NCBI GenBank assembly: GCA_038237515.1
Contig: JBBRYP010000050.1
Span: forward strand, 1-34,617
Direction: 5' to 3'
Source of the DNA: JBBQDZ01 sp038237515
GTDB lineage: Bacteria; Actinomycetota; Thermoleophilia; Gaiellales; Gaiellaceae
DNA: 34,617 bases
Shown: positions 7,314-15,117 of the stretch, one piece after another
Numbering within the stretch: position 1 is the stretch's first letter
Layout of the letters: every line of letters starts with the position of its first letter
Translations under genes and position numbers: made by a program
The notes under the pieces: model-generated
The model's database searches: none
What the model saw: only the letters and a program-made list of their open reading frames with translations
What the model was told of the DNA's origin: nothing

Positions 7314-9094
7314 CCGCGACCGTGCAGCTGGACGAGCTCGATCTGGCCGTCGATGCCGCCACGGAGCGGCTGCTCGGGCTTCAGCATCCGGACGGGTGGT
7401 GGGTCGGCGAGCTCGAGTCGAACGCGACGATGATCGCCCAGCACCTCTTCTGGCTGCACTTCGTCGGGCTACGGGACGCCGCGACCGACCGCAGGCTCGC
7501 GGCCGAGCTGCTCGCGCGGCGGCGTGAGGACGGGAGCTGGTCGATCTGGTACGGCGGGCCGGCCGACCTCTCGACCTCGATCGAGGCCTACGTCGCCCTG
7601 AGGATGGGCGGCGTCGATCCGGGCGAGGCAAGCCGCAGCTTCATCCAGTCCGCGGGCGGGATTCCGTCGAGCCGCGTCTTCACGAAGTGCTTCCTCGCAC
7701 TCCTCGGGCACTGGCCTTGGCAGCGGATCCCGACGGTGCCGGTCGAGATCGTGTTGCTCCCGCCATGGTCGCCGTTCTCGATCTACAACTTCGCGTGCTG
7801 GGCGCGCCAGACCGTCGTGCCCCTGTCGGTCGTCCAGGCTCTGCGACCGGTGCGGATGGCGGAGGTCGACCTGGGTGAGATCGGTGGGCGCCGCGGCGCC
7901 TCGCGCGCGGCGGCACGACCGTCCCGCGCGCGGCGCCGCGCGATCGCGGCCGCCGAGCGGTGGGTGCGGGACAGGCAGGAGGCGGACGGGTCGTGGGGCG
8001 GCATCCAGCCGCCCTGGGTGTGGTCGATCGTCATGCTCGCCTCGCTTGGCCACGGCTTCGAGGACGCGACTTTCCGGCGCGCCGTCGAGGGCTGGAAGGG
8101 CTTCCTGGTCGAGGACGGCGAACGGCTCCGGCCGGAGGCCTGCCAGTCGCCCATCTGGGACACCGCCCTCGCCATCCTCGCCCTCCGCGCAGCCGGTGTC
8201 CCGGCCGACCACGCCGCCCTGGCGAGGGCTGGCGCGTGGCTTCTCGGCGAGGAGGTGCGGGTACGGGGCGACTGGGCCGTGCGCCGCCCGAGGGTCGAGC
8301 CCGGCGGGTGGGCCTTCGAGTTCGCGAACGACCTCTACCCGGACGTCGACGACGCCGCGGTCGTCGCGCTGGCGCTTCGCGAGCTCGACCTGGGCGAGGA
8401 GGCCGTCGGGCGCGGCCTCGACTGGATCGCCGGGATGCAGTCGGGAAACGGGGGTTGGGGGGCCTTCGACGCCGACAACACGAGTACATGGCTCTACAAG
8501 ATCCCGTTCTGCGACTTCGGTGCCGTGATCGACCCTCCGAGCGAGGACGTCACCGCTCATGCGCTCGAGGCGCTCGCGCCTGTGACCGGGTACGGCGACA
8601 CCGTGCGCCGGGGCCTCGACTACCTCCTGGCCGAACAGCAGGCCGACGGCTCCTGGTGGGGCCGCTGGGGGGTCAACCACGTCTATGGGACGGGGGCGAC
8701 TCTCCCGGCGCTCGAGGCCTGCGGCATCCCCTCCGAGCACGCTTCCGTGCGACGCGCCGTCGCTTGGCTCGACCGGGTGCAGGCGCCTGACGGCGGGTTC
8801 GGGGAGGACATCCGCTCCTACCACGAGGTCGAATGGCGCGGTCGGGGCGTGACGACGCCTTCACAAACGGCCTGGGCGCTATTAGCCTACGTCGCCGCGG
8901 GCGAAGCGCGCAGCGAGGCTGCCGGAAGAGCGGCACACTACCTTTCGACCACACAGCGACCCGACGGCGACTGGACGGAGGAGCACTACACCGGCACCGG
9001 CTTTCCCACCGACTTCATGATCCGCTATCACCTCTACCGACTCCACTTTCCCCTGATGGCACTCGGCCGACTACGAGAAAGGCTTGCCACATGA
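7310..9094 (+). CDS. shc: Squalene-hopene cyclase
   Basis: 594 aa, slightly shorter than the usual 620-650. It cyclises squalene to hopene or diplopterol at the inner membrane face. The catalytic acid motif is D345-V-D347-D348-A-A, matching DxDD of the class II terpene cyclases. The following residue is Ala where Thr is common (DVDDTA). QW-type repeats are visible through both alpha-barrel domains, for example QHPDGWW, RRREDGSWSIWYGGP, RQEADGSWGG, QSGNGGWGAFDADN, QADGSWWGRWGVNHVYG, QAPDGGFGED and QRPDGDW. FPTDFMIRYHLYRLHFPLMAL is the expected C-terminus. The ATG overlaps the hpnE stop and the TGA overlaps the hpnH ATG. An Arg/Ala-rich insert at about residues 196-210 (RRGASRAAARPSRARRRA) sits between the domains. 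Confidence 0.96.
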   Translation: MTATVQLDELDLAVDAATERLLGLQHPDGWWVGELESNATMIAQHLFWLHFVGLRDAATDRRLAAELLARRREDGSWSIWYGGPADLSTSIEAYVALRMGGVDPGEASRSFIQSAGGIPSSRVFTKCFLALLGHWPWQRIPTVPVEIVLLPPWSPFSIYNFACWARQTVVPLSVVQALRPVRMAEVDLGEIGGRRGASRAAARPSRARRRAIAAAERWVRDRQEADGSWGGIQPPWVWSIVMLASLGHGFEDATFRRAVEGWKGFLVEDGERLRPEACQSPIWDTALAILALRAAGVPADHAALARAGAWLLGEEVRVRGDWAVRRPRVEPGGWAFEFANDLYPDVDDAAVVALALRELDLGEEAVGRGLDWIAGMQSGNGGWGAFDADNTSTWLYKIPFCDFGAVIDPPSEDVTAHALEALAPVTGYGDTVRRGLDYLLAEQQADGSWWGRWGVNHVYGTGATLPALEACGIPSEHASVRRAVAWLDRVQAPDGGFGEDIRSYHEVEWRGRGVTTPSQTAWALLAYVAAGEARSEAAGRAAHYLSTTQRPDGDWTEEHYTGTGFPTDFMIRYHLYRLHFPLMALGRLRERLAT

Positions 9095-10095
9095 AATTTC
9101 CCCTCCGCTCAACGTTCGACATCGGCCGGTACGTCGCGCAGCAGCAGCGCAAGGGCGATCGTTACCCGCTCGTCCTCATGCTCGAGCCGACGCTCGCGTG
9201 CAACCTCGCGTGTATCGGGTGCGGAAAGATCCGCGAGTACGAGTCCAACCGCGCGCGCCTCACCGTCGACGAGTGCATCGACGCGGGCGTTCAGTGCCCG
9301 GCCCCCGTCGTCTCGGTGTGCGGAGGCGAGCCCCTCGTCTACAAGGGCATCGAGGACGTGGTGGCGGGGATGCTCGAGCAGCGCAAGTCGGTCGAGCTCT
9401 GCACGAACGCGCTCAAGCTTGAGGAGTACATCGAGGTCTTCAAGCCCGAGCCGCGCCTCACCTTCGTCGTCCACCTCGACGGCATGCGGGAGATCCACGA
9501 CTACGTCTGCGACTACCCGGGCCTCTGGGACGTCGCGGTCGACGCGATCCGTTCGGCGCGGGCGCGCGGCTTCCGGGTGACGACGAACACGACGATCTTC
9601 AAGGAGACCGAGGTCGAGGACGTCATCCAGATGATGGACTTCCTCACGAACGAGGTCGGGATCGACGGCATGCTCGTCGCGCCGGGATATCAGTACTCGC
9701 AGATTGACCCGGCGCTGACGATGACGCGTGACGAGCACGAGGAGAAGTTCCGGGCGATTCGGATCGCGGCTCGCACGAATGGCTACCGCTGGCTGGCGAG
9801 TCCGATCTACCAAGACTTCCTCACCGGCGAGCGGAAGCTCTCCTGCGCGCCGTGGGGCTCGATCACCCGTAACCCGTATGGCTGGAAGGGGCCGTGCTAC
9901 CTCCTCACCGACGGCATCTTCCCCACCTACGAGGCTCTGCTCGAGGGGATCGAATGGGACGACTACGGGCCTGGCAACGACGAGCGCTGCGAGCACTGCG
10001 CGATCCACTCCGGCTTCGAGCCTTCAGCCGCCTACGAGGCCGCGGGGAGCCTGAAGCAGACCGTTCGAAGCGTGGCGTGGACGCTGACCGGCTGA
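9091..10095 (+). CDS. hpnH: Adenosylhopane synthase HpnH (radical SAM)
   Basis: 334 aa. HpnH adds the 5'-deoxyadenosyl group to diploptene, giving adenosylhopane, the precursor of extended hopanoids. The radical SAM cluster motif is C37-N-L-A-C41-I-G-C44 (CxxxCxxC). It is followed by CGGEPLVYKG as the SAM-binding GGEP segment. The C-terminal cysteine group (CAPWGSITRNPYGWKGPCYLL and CEHCAIHSGFEPSA) is typical of HpnH. The start ATG at 9091 lies in an ATGA overlap with shc. A longer upstream open frame is antagonistic to shc coding and is rejected. It precedes hpnG, which acts on its product. Confidence 0.95.
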   Translation: MKFPLRSTFDIGRYVAQQQRKGDRYPLVLMLEPTLACNLACIGCGKIREYESNRARLTVDECIDAGVQCPAPVVSVCGGEPLVYKGIEDVVAGMLEQRKSVELCTNALKLEEYIEVFKPEPRLTFVVHLDGMREIHDYVCDYPGLWDVAVDAIRSARARGFRVTTNTTIFKETEVEDVIQMMDFLTNEVGIDGMLVAPGYQYSQIDPALTMTRDEHEEKFRAIRIAARTNGYRWLASPIYQDFLTGERKLSCAPWGSITRNPYGWKGPCYLLTDGIFPTYEALLEGIEWDDYGPGNDERCEHCAIHSGFEPSAAYEAAGSLKQTVRSVAWTLTG

Positions 10096-10664
10096 CGCTC
10101 GCCTGCGCCACGCAGGCCGAGGCCGCTGCGGGGCGGCGCGCGGGCCTACCGGTCGCGATCATCGGCCTCGGGGGCGTCAACGGCCTGCCGGATGAGCCGC
10201 TCGTCTCCTACGGGCTCGCCGGGGCCCTCGACGGCCTCTTGACCGCGACGGTGATCGACGCGGTGCGCGTCGTCGACGAGGAGGGGCGGACGCTGTGGGA
10301 GGGCGAGGGACTCGGCGTCCCGGGCGCCGTCCCGGGCACGGTTCTCGCCGCCGATCGCATCGTCGACGATCCCGCCGAGCGGGCTCGTCTGCACGAGCGG
10401 ACGGGCGCCGACGCGGTCGACCTCGAGAGCGGGGTGCTCGCGGGCAGCGGGCGCCTGCACGGTGTCCTGCGGGCGGTCAGCGACACGCCGCAGCGCCGCC
10501 TCCACGGAATCTGCGCCGCCGTCTCGCCGGAGGGAGCCTACGACTGGGGCGGCATGGCGAAGGCGTTCCTACAGTCGCCCCGCGGGTTCGCACGCGCGGC
10601 CTCCGACGGCAAGAAGGCGCTCGGAGCGCTCGGCGGCGCCACGCGGAGGTGGGCCGCACGATGA
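10077..10664 (+). CDS. hpnG: Hopanoid nucleosidase/phosphorylase HpnG
   Basis: About 195 aa if started at the GTG at 10077, which overlaps the hpnH end by 19 nt. HpnG removes adenine from adenosylhopane to give ribosylhopane (or its phosphate) in bacteriohopanetetrol synthesis. It belongs to the purine nucleoside phosphorylase/MTA nucleosidase superfamily. Visible are the N-terminal substrate segment LTLACATQAEAAAGRR, GLGGVNGLPDEPLVSYGLAGAL, and the active-site block TGADAVDLESGVLAGSGR (equivalent to the A.DME.. motif of nucleosidases). Homology is weaker than for its neighbours and the start is uncertain, but position after hpnH supports the call. The stop overlaps ispH by 4 nt. Confidence 0.85.
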   Translation: MDADRLTLACATQAEAAAGRRAGLPVAIIGLGGVNGLPDEPLVSYGLAGALDGLLTATVIDAVRVVDEEGRTLWEGEGLGVPGAVPGTVLAADRIVDDPAERARLHERTGADAVDLESGVLAGSGRLHGVLRAVSDTPQRRLHGICAAVSPEGAYDWGGMAKAFLQSPRGFARAASDGKKALGALGGATRRWAAR

Positions 10665-11587
10665 GCGGAACGGTTCTGCTCGCGGCTCCGAGGTCGTTCT
10701 GCGCCGGTGTCGATCGCGCGATCGAGATCGTCGAGCGCTTGCTCGCCGAACACGGCCCGCCGATCTACGTGCGCCACCACATTGTTCACAACGAGCACGT
10801 CGTTCGCCGGCTCGAGCGACTCGGCGCCGTCTTCGTCGACTCCGAGGCCGAGATTCCCGCCGGCGAGATCTGCGTACTCTCCGCCCACGGTGTCGCGCCG
10901 GCCGTTCGCGAGGCCTGCGAGCGCCGCGGTCTCCGCGTCGTCGACGCGGTTTGCCCGCTCGTGTCGAAGGTGCATGCTGAAGCGCGCCGCTACGCGGACA
11001 CAGGTCACCTCGTCGCGCTCATCGGGCACGCCGACCACGTGGAGGTGATCGGCACCCGCGGCGAGCGCCCCGACTCGATCGTCGTCGTCGAGTCTCCCGA
11101 GGACGCGCAGGGACTCGAAACCGGCGGGAAGCCGCTGGCGGTGATCAGCCAGACGACGCTCTCGCTCGACGACGTCGCCTCGACCGTCGTCGCGCTCGAG
11201 CGGCGCTTCGGCGGTCTTCGCAGGCCCGCCGCCGACGACATCTGCTACGCGACGCAGAATCGGCAGGATGCCGTCAAGGAACTGGCGAAGCGCGCGACCC
11301 TGATCCTCGTGATCGGGTCGCCCACGAGCTCGAACGCGCAGCGGCTCGTCGAGGTCGCGCGGCTCGCCGGCGCTGGCGCCGAGCTGATCGACGGTGAGAG
11401 TCCTCTCGATCAGGCACTCCTCACCGGGCACGAGACGGTCGGCCTGACAGCCGGCGCGTCGACGCCGGAGGAGCTCGTGCAGGGGGTGCTCACCCAGCTC
11501 TCGGAGAGCGGGTACGGGAATCTCGAGGAGGTGACGGTCGCGCGGGAGGACGTGCACTTCCGGCTCCCGCGCGAGGTGGCCTCGTGA
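10661..11587 (+). CDS. ispH: 4-hydroxy-3-methylbut-2-enyl diphosphate reductase
   Basis: 308 aa from ATG (ATGA overlap with hpnG; GGAGG about 10 nt upstream). IspH is the last enzyme of the MEP pathway, giving IPP and DMAPP. The three Fe-S ligands are Cys14 (PRSFCAGVDRAI), Cys98 (DAVCPLVSKVH) and Cys195 (DDICYATQNRQDAV), nearly the same spacing as E. coli 12/96/197. Other conserved segments are YVRHHIVHNEHVV, SAHGVAP, GHADHVEVIGT, VIGSPTSSNAQRL and GLTAGASTPE. Being inside the hopanoid operon it would link precursor supply to squalene formation. A second ispH may exist elsewhere in the genome. Confidence 0.96.
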   Translation: MSGTVLLAAPRSFCAGVDRAIEIVERLLAEHGPPIYVRHHIVHNEHVVRRLERLGAVFVDSEAEIPAGEICVLSAHGVAPAVREACERRGLRVVDAVCPLVSKVHAEARRYADTGHLVALIGHADHVEVIGTRGERPDSIVVVESPEDAQGLETGGKPLAVISQTTLSLDDVASTVVALERRFGGLRRPAADDICYATQNRQDAVKELAKRATLILVIGSPTSSNAQRLVEVARLAGAGAELIDGESPLDQALLTGHETVGLTAGASTPEELVQGVLTQLSESGYGNLEEVTVAREDVHFRLPREVAS

Positions 11588-11970
11588 CGAGCGTTGAGAT
11601 CCCGTATTCCGTCGCCTGCGCACTGCCGACTCTCGCCGTAGTCGACATCACGAACGACGTCGTGCGGGAGGTCGCCTCAGCGGCGGCGACGGACGGCATC
11701 GCGTTCGTGACGGCGGAGCCGCCGAAATCGCTCGTGCGTGTGACCGAGCGCGAGCTGGGCCTCTTCTGCGACGTCGAGGACCTTCTGGCGAAGATCATTC
11801 CCGTGGAGACGGCCGAGCGCGAGCGTCTGCTCCTGATGCTGCTGGGCTCGCGCACGGAGCAAATCCCGTTCTCCGACGGCACGCTGCGCCTCGGCCAGTG
11901 GCAGCGCGTGCTGCTGTTTCACTTCAACGGCGACTCCCGGACTGCCTGGACGACGACGATCGTCGGCTAG
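11584..11970 (+). CDS. Degenerate YjbQ/UPF0047-family protein
   Basis: 128 aa with a GTG start in a 4-nt overlap with ispH. The frame of the YjbQ (secondary thiamine-phosphate synthase, UPF0047) family is recognisable: VVDITNDVVREVASAAATDGIAFVT, LLLMLLGSRTEQIPFSDGTLRLGQWQRVLLFHFNGDSR. The conserved histidine positions are gone: the HTT block is replaced by AEPPKS (about residues 44-49), and the N-x-H-x-H segment before LLGS is missing or shortened (about residues 72-85). It therefore probably lacks the ancestral activity and may have a structural or binding role. Tight coupling to ispH suggests a job tied to isoprenoid or hopanoid synthesis, but that is inference. Confidence 0.7.
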   Translation: MTSVEIPYSVACALPTLAVVDITNDVVREVASAAATDGIAFVTAEPPKSLVRVTERELGLFCDVEDLLAKIIPVETAERERLLLMLLGSRTEQIPFSDGTLRLGQWQRVLLFHFNGDSRTAWTTTIVG

Positions 11971-11974
11971 GCCG

Positions 11975-12997
11975 GTGGCCGGCAATCGCCTGCGAAGGGG
12001 ACTGCCGGTCGCCGCCGGCGCACTCGCGGCTGCATGCCTCGTCTTCGGCGGAGGGGCGGCCGCGGATCCGAGAGTAGCCACGGCTCGTGTCATGGGGGTT
12101 CGCGGCATGGTCACCGCGATCTCAGCCGACGGTGCGCGGCTGGCAATCGCCTCCGCCGAGAGCACCGCCACGGGCAGGTGCACACAGGTAACCCTCTGGG
12201 AAAGCTCGACGGGGAATGTGACGCGCCTCCACGCAACTCGTGGCTGTAGCGGGGCGCGGTCGGACTTCGAAGCACTGACGCTCGCGGGCTCGCGGCTTGC
12301 CTGGGCGGACTACGCGGAGGCGCGAGGCGACACGTACTGCCGGATAGACGCGATGACGATCGCGGGCGGTGCGCCGAAGGAGCTGTATCGCTGCCCGCAG
12401 GCTGCTACCACCGCCTACTTCGCCGGAGACGGCGCTCTTCTCGCCGCGAGCGTCTCGACCGGGCTCTCCCCGGACGCGCGGGTGCGGCCCGTCTGGCGCG
12501 TCGCCGGCGGCGCTCTGCAGCGGCTCTTCGACGCGCGTGGCGCGACGGTCGAGTCGGTGGCGGCGGGGCAGGTCCTCGTGCGCGAGCAGTCGGGGGTCGT
12601 GCTGTACTCCACCGCCGGCAAGAAGCTCCGCGGGTTCGCGGAGGCGAGCGACCTCCTTCGTGCGCTCTACGACGGCGACTCCGTCGTGCTCGTCTACTCG
12701 GGCGCGGCGTCGATCTACACGGCGAAGACGGGCAAGAAGCTCCGCGACTTCGTTCCGGGCATCGTGAACATCTGGGACCTCGAACGCGGGTTCCTCGCCT
12801 ACTCCCGCAACGGCACGATCTCGCTGTACCGGCTTTCGGACGGGCGCAATCGCACGATCCTCCGGGCCGGGCACATGCTCACCGGGGTCGAGCTCGAGCC
12901 GTCGGGCCTCTTCTACGCGTACAACCTGACATCCGGCCAGAAGCCCGGGCGTTTCGGCTTCATCCCCTTCTCCGAGCTCGCCGCCCGCTTCGCCTGA
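11975..12997 (+). CDS. Secreted propeller-like protein, tandem paralog 1
   Basis: 340 aa from a GTG just after the YjbQ-like gene. An N-terminal signal peptide (about residues 1-30, NRLRRGLPVAAGALAAACLVFGG) is followed by repeated short beta units: VTAISADGARLAIAS, ALTLAGSRLAWADY, AYFAGDGALLAAS, VLYSTAGKKLRGF, LYRLSDGRNRTIL. The pattern resembles an irregular WD40 or PQQ-like propeller. Several cysteines (RCTQV, RGCSG, YCRID, YRCPQ) are consistent with disulfides outside the cell. The downstream neighbour is clearly its paralog, sharing STAGKKL, RLSDGR and the LEP(S/G)GLFY ending. Function unknown; a ligand- or polymer-binding surface role is a guess. Confidence 0.78.
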   Translation: MAGNRLRRGLPVAAGALAAACLVFGGGAAADPRVATARVMGVRGMVTAISADGARLAIASAESTATGRCTQVTLWESSTGNVTRLHATRGCSGARSDFEALTLAGSRLAWADYAEARGDTYCRIDAMTIAGGAPKELYRCPQAATTAYFAGDGALLAASVSTGLSPDARVRPVWRVAGGALQRLFDARGATVESVAAGQVLVREQSGVVLYSTAGKKLRGFAEASDLLRALYDGDSVVLVYSGAASIYTAKTGKKLRDFVPGIVNIWDLERGFLAYSRNGTISLYRLSDGRNRTILRAGHMLTGVELEPSGLFYAYNLTSGQKPGRFGFIPFSELAARFA

Positions 12998-12998
12998 C

Positions 12999-14060
12999 GT
13001 GGCCGCGAAGCTGCTTCTCGGGCTGGGGGTGCTCCTCGCAGCAGGCACCGCACTCGGGTCGGGCTCAGGCGGTGGGGCGGCGACCGCGCGCACGATCGGG
13101 ACGCGCGGCAAGGTCACCGGAATCTCCGCCGACGGCGGCCGCGTGGCGATCAGAGTCTCATTCGAAGGCCCGAAGCAGACCTGCCAGTACGCGTCGACCT
13201 GGAGGCCGGCGACCGGTTCGGTCGTCCGGTTCTCCGGAGACTCCTGTTTCGCGAGCGGCGACAACTCGGACCGCCATCTCGGACTGACCCTCGGCGGTAC
13301 CCGCGTCGTGTGGGTCGACTACGACTACGGCAACCACGCCTACTGCGACGGTCCGTTCACCGCGACGACCGCGGAGCCTGCCGGGCGGGCGACGGTCTCG
13401 AGCGATTGCGATCCCCCGGGCGGGGCGGCCGACTACTTCTTCCACTTCGCCGGCGACGCCTCGTTGCTCGCCGTCAGCGAGTACTTGCTGTGCGAGGCGA
13501 ACTGCGTCGGCGAGAACGGCGAGGTCCTGCCGGACGGCGAGTACGGCGTGACCCTCGACCGCCTCGTCGGCACGCGGCTGGTGCGGATTCTCCCGCCGCG
13601 TGACTTCCGGGCGCTGCTCGACGCGAACGCCGGGCGCGTCCTCGTTTCGGAGCCGAAGGGAGAGCTGGCGGTCTACTCTACGGCGGGGAAGAAGCTCTGG
13701 AGCGCGAGCAGCGTCGCCGGCACGGCCGCGGGTCGCCTCTCGGGTGGGCAGGCCGTGATTCAGAGGAGTCGGACGCTGAGCGTGTTCCCGCTCGGAGGCG
13801 GGGCGCCGAAGGAGCTGACCCTACCGCGAAGGGCGGCGCTCGAGGCGGTTAGCGGCGGTGTCGCCGTCTATACCGTCGGCCCTGCGATCCACCTCCTCCG
13901 GCTCTCCGACGGGCGCGACCGCCTCCTCGCGACCGTGAAGGGTCTCGTGCAGGCACAGCTCGAGCCGGGCGGCCTGTTCTATGGGTTCAACGTACCGGGT
14001 GGCGGTCCGAAGGCGGGCCGCGTGAGCTTCGTCCCTGCCGCCCGCCTTTCCGCCGGCTGA
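12999..14060 (+). CDS. Secreted propeller-like protein, tandem paralog 2
   Basis: 353 aa from GTG at 12999, one base after the preceding stop codon. A signal peptide (AAKLLLGLGVLLAAGTALGSGS) leads into KVTGISADGGRVAIRV, LTLGGTRVVWVDYDYG, YFFHFAGDASLLAVSEY, LAVYSTAGKKLWSAS, IHLLRLSDGRDRLLAT and LEPGGLFYGFN. These mirror the previous gene unit for unit, so the pair arose by tandem duplication. Cysteines in QTCQY, DSCFAS, YCDGP, SDCDPP and LLCEANC suggest several disulfides. A hairpin 14 nt after its stop probably ends the transcript. Function unknown. Confidence 0.78.
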   Translation: MAAKLLLGLGVLLAAGTALGSGSGGGAATARTIGTRGKVTGISADGGRVAIRVSFEGPKQTCQYASTWRPATGSVVRFSGDSCFASGDNSDRHLGLTLGGTRVVWVDYDYGNHAYCDGPFTATTAEPAGRATVSSDCDPPGGAADYFFHFAGDASLLAVSEYLLCEANCVGENGEVLPDGEYGVTLDRLVGTRLVRILPPRDFRALLDANAGRVLVSEPKGELAVYSTAGKKLWSASSVAGTAAGRLSGGQAVIQRSRTLSVFPLGGGAPKELTLPRRAALEAVSGGVAVYTVGPAIHLLRLSDGRDRLLATVKGLVQAQLEPGGLFYGFNVPGGGPKAGRVSFVPAARLSAG

Positions 14061-14073
14061 CACGCAAGCTGGA

Positions 14074-14106
14074 GCGGCCTCCCAGTGTCGTTCAGGGAGA
14101 GGCCGC
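14074..14106 (+). terminator. Terminator-like hairpin after the propeller pair
   Basis: GCGGCCTC (14074-14081) pairs with GAGGCCGC (14099-14106), with CC/GG able to extend the stem inside. No U-tract follows. The position, 14 nt after the stop of the second propeller gene and just before a predicted promoter, supports a terminator role. Confidence 0.5.
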
Positions 14107-14112
14107 ACGGTC

Positions 14113-14118
14113 TATCAT
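14113..14118 (+). promoter_or_regulatory. TATCAT -10 box, predicted leaderless promoter
   Basis: TATCAT lies 6 nt before the GTG at 14125, the spacing expected if transcription starts on the start codon. No Shine-Dalgarno sequence is present and the -35 region is weak (GTTCAG near 14090). Confidence 0.5.
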
Positions 14119-14124
14119 CGACGC

Positions 14125-14784
14125 GTGCGTCGCCGGCACCACAGGCTTCTCTCGGCAGCCGCGTTCGGGCTGCTGGCGCTCGTTGCCGAGCTGGTCGGCA
14201 GGAGCCTCACCCACAGGCTTGACATCGGACGCCATGTCGCCTCGCCCGGCAACACCCACTCCGAGTACTACCCCGTCTTGCTCGCCGCGGTGAAGGTGGG
14301 CATCGCGCTGCTGCTCGCGCGGCTCGCGTGGCGGCTCGTACGCGCCCGCGCTGCCTCCCGCGCCGCCGGCCGTCTCGCCGCGGCGCTCGGGGCGCGCCCG
14401 AGTGGGCCCGCGCCCCGCCTTCGGCTCCGGATCTCCGCGCGCCGCTGGCTCGCCTTCTACCTCCTGACCGCGGCGATCTATCTGGTGCAGGTCGATGTCG
14501 AGGGCATCGCATCCGGGCGCTGGCCGCTGCTTTCCCCGTGGCTGCACTCCTCCGCCCTGCCGATCTTCGGCGTGATCGCGGTCTTCGCCGCGCTGCTCTG
14601 GAGCATCGTCTCGTGCTGGCTCGACGAGTACGAGCACTACGCTGCGCGGGAGATCGCGCACGTGCGGCGCCTCGCCGCGGCCGCCGGACGTGCGCCTCTG
14701 CCCAAGACCTCAGCCGCGTCGGCGGCACCACGCCGGCTCTTCGGGATCGTCTTCGAGAGCCGCCCCCCTCCCGCGCCCGCATAG
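14125..14784 (+). CDS. Membrane protein of unknown function, about four helices
   Basis: 219 aa starting at GTG 14125, probably translated from a leaderless mRNA. Hydrophobic helices are visible at about residues 9-24, 51-68, 110-125 and 146-168, with basic arginine-rich loops (RLVRARAASRAAGRL) and an Arg/Ala/Pro-rich cytoplasmic tail. A loop with GRHVASPGNTHSEYYPV between the first helices holds two His and two Tyr. No family recognised. It precedes the membrane/CopCD genes but is separated from them by a terminator-like hairpin, so a shared operon is uncertain. Confidence 0.7.
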   Translation: MRRRHHRLLSAAAFGLLALVAELVGRSLTHRLDIGRHVASPGNTHSEYYPVLLAAVKVGIALLLARLAWRLVRARAASRAAGRLAAALGARPSGPAPRLRLRISARRWLAFYLLTAAIYLVQVDVEGIASGRWPLLSPWLHSSALPIFGVIAVFAALLWSIVSCWLDEYEHYAAREIAHVRRLAAAAGRAPLPKTSAASAAPRRLFGIVFESRPPPAPA

Positions 14785-14811
14785 CCGCGGCCTCTCCTCG
14801 GGAGGCGCGGC
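14784..14811 (+). terminator. Terminator-like hairpin
   Basis: GCCGCGGCCTC (14784-14794) pairs with GAGGCGCGGC (14802-14811) with one bulged G and a 7-nt loop, overlapping the stop of the preceding membrane gene. GTTCC follows, with no real U-tract. Confidence 0.5.
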
Positions 14812-14844
14812 GTTCCGGCCGGCCATCCCACGTAGGAGAGGACG

Positions 14845-15117
14845 ATGAGCACGCAGCTGATAACCGATGTTCCGCGGACGCGAGTTCGCCGTTCATGGCG
14901 CGTCCGCACACTGTCCGGCTTGGGCCCGGCGACCGTGGTCGCCGGCAGCGTGTGGGCGGTCCTCCAGCCCTACCGGCTGACGCTGTTGCACCCGAGCGGT
15001 CAGGGGTTCTGGTGGCTCTTCGCGGAGCCGCCACTCTTCGTCATAGCGGTCGGACTCCTGTTCCACTTCCTGCTGGTGCCGGGGCTCGTGGCGGACGTCG
15101 AGGCGGATGAGGGCTGA
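14845..15117 (+). CDS. Small two-helix membrane protein
   Basis: 90 aa from ATG with AGGAGAGG about 4 nt upstream. A basic N-terminus (RTRVRRSWRVRTL) is followed by a membrane segment around residues 25-42 and a second one in WWLFAEPPLFVIAVGLLFHFLLVPGL. The tail is acidic (VEADEG). Its TGA overlaps the next ATG (TGATG), so it is translationally coupled to the six-helix protein and then copCD. It may be a subunit or assembly partner of that membrane group. No family recognised. Confidence 0.7.
   Translation: MSTQLITDVPRTRVRRSWRVRTLSGLGPATVVAGSVWAVLQPYRLTLLHPSGQGFWWLFAEPPLFVIAVGLLFHFLLVPGLVADVEADEG

Noticed and set aside
7469..8824. Long minus-strand frame opposite shc
   Set aside because: Antisense shadow; the plus strand encodes an unmistakable squalene-hopene cyclase.
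9109..10008. 299-codon minus-strand frame opposite hpnH
   Set aside because: Low-complexity Arg/Asp/Val-rich shadow with no family features; hpnH is certain.
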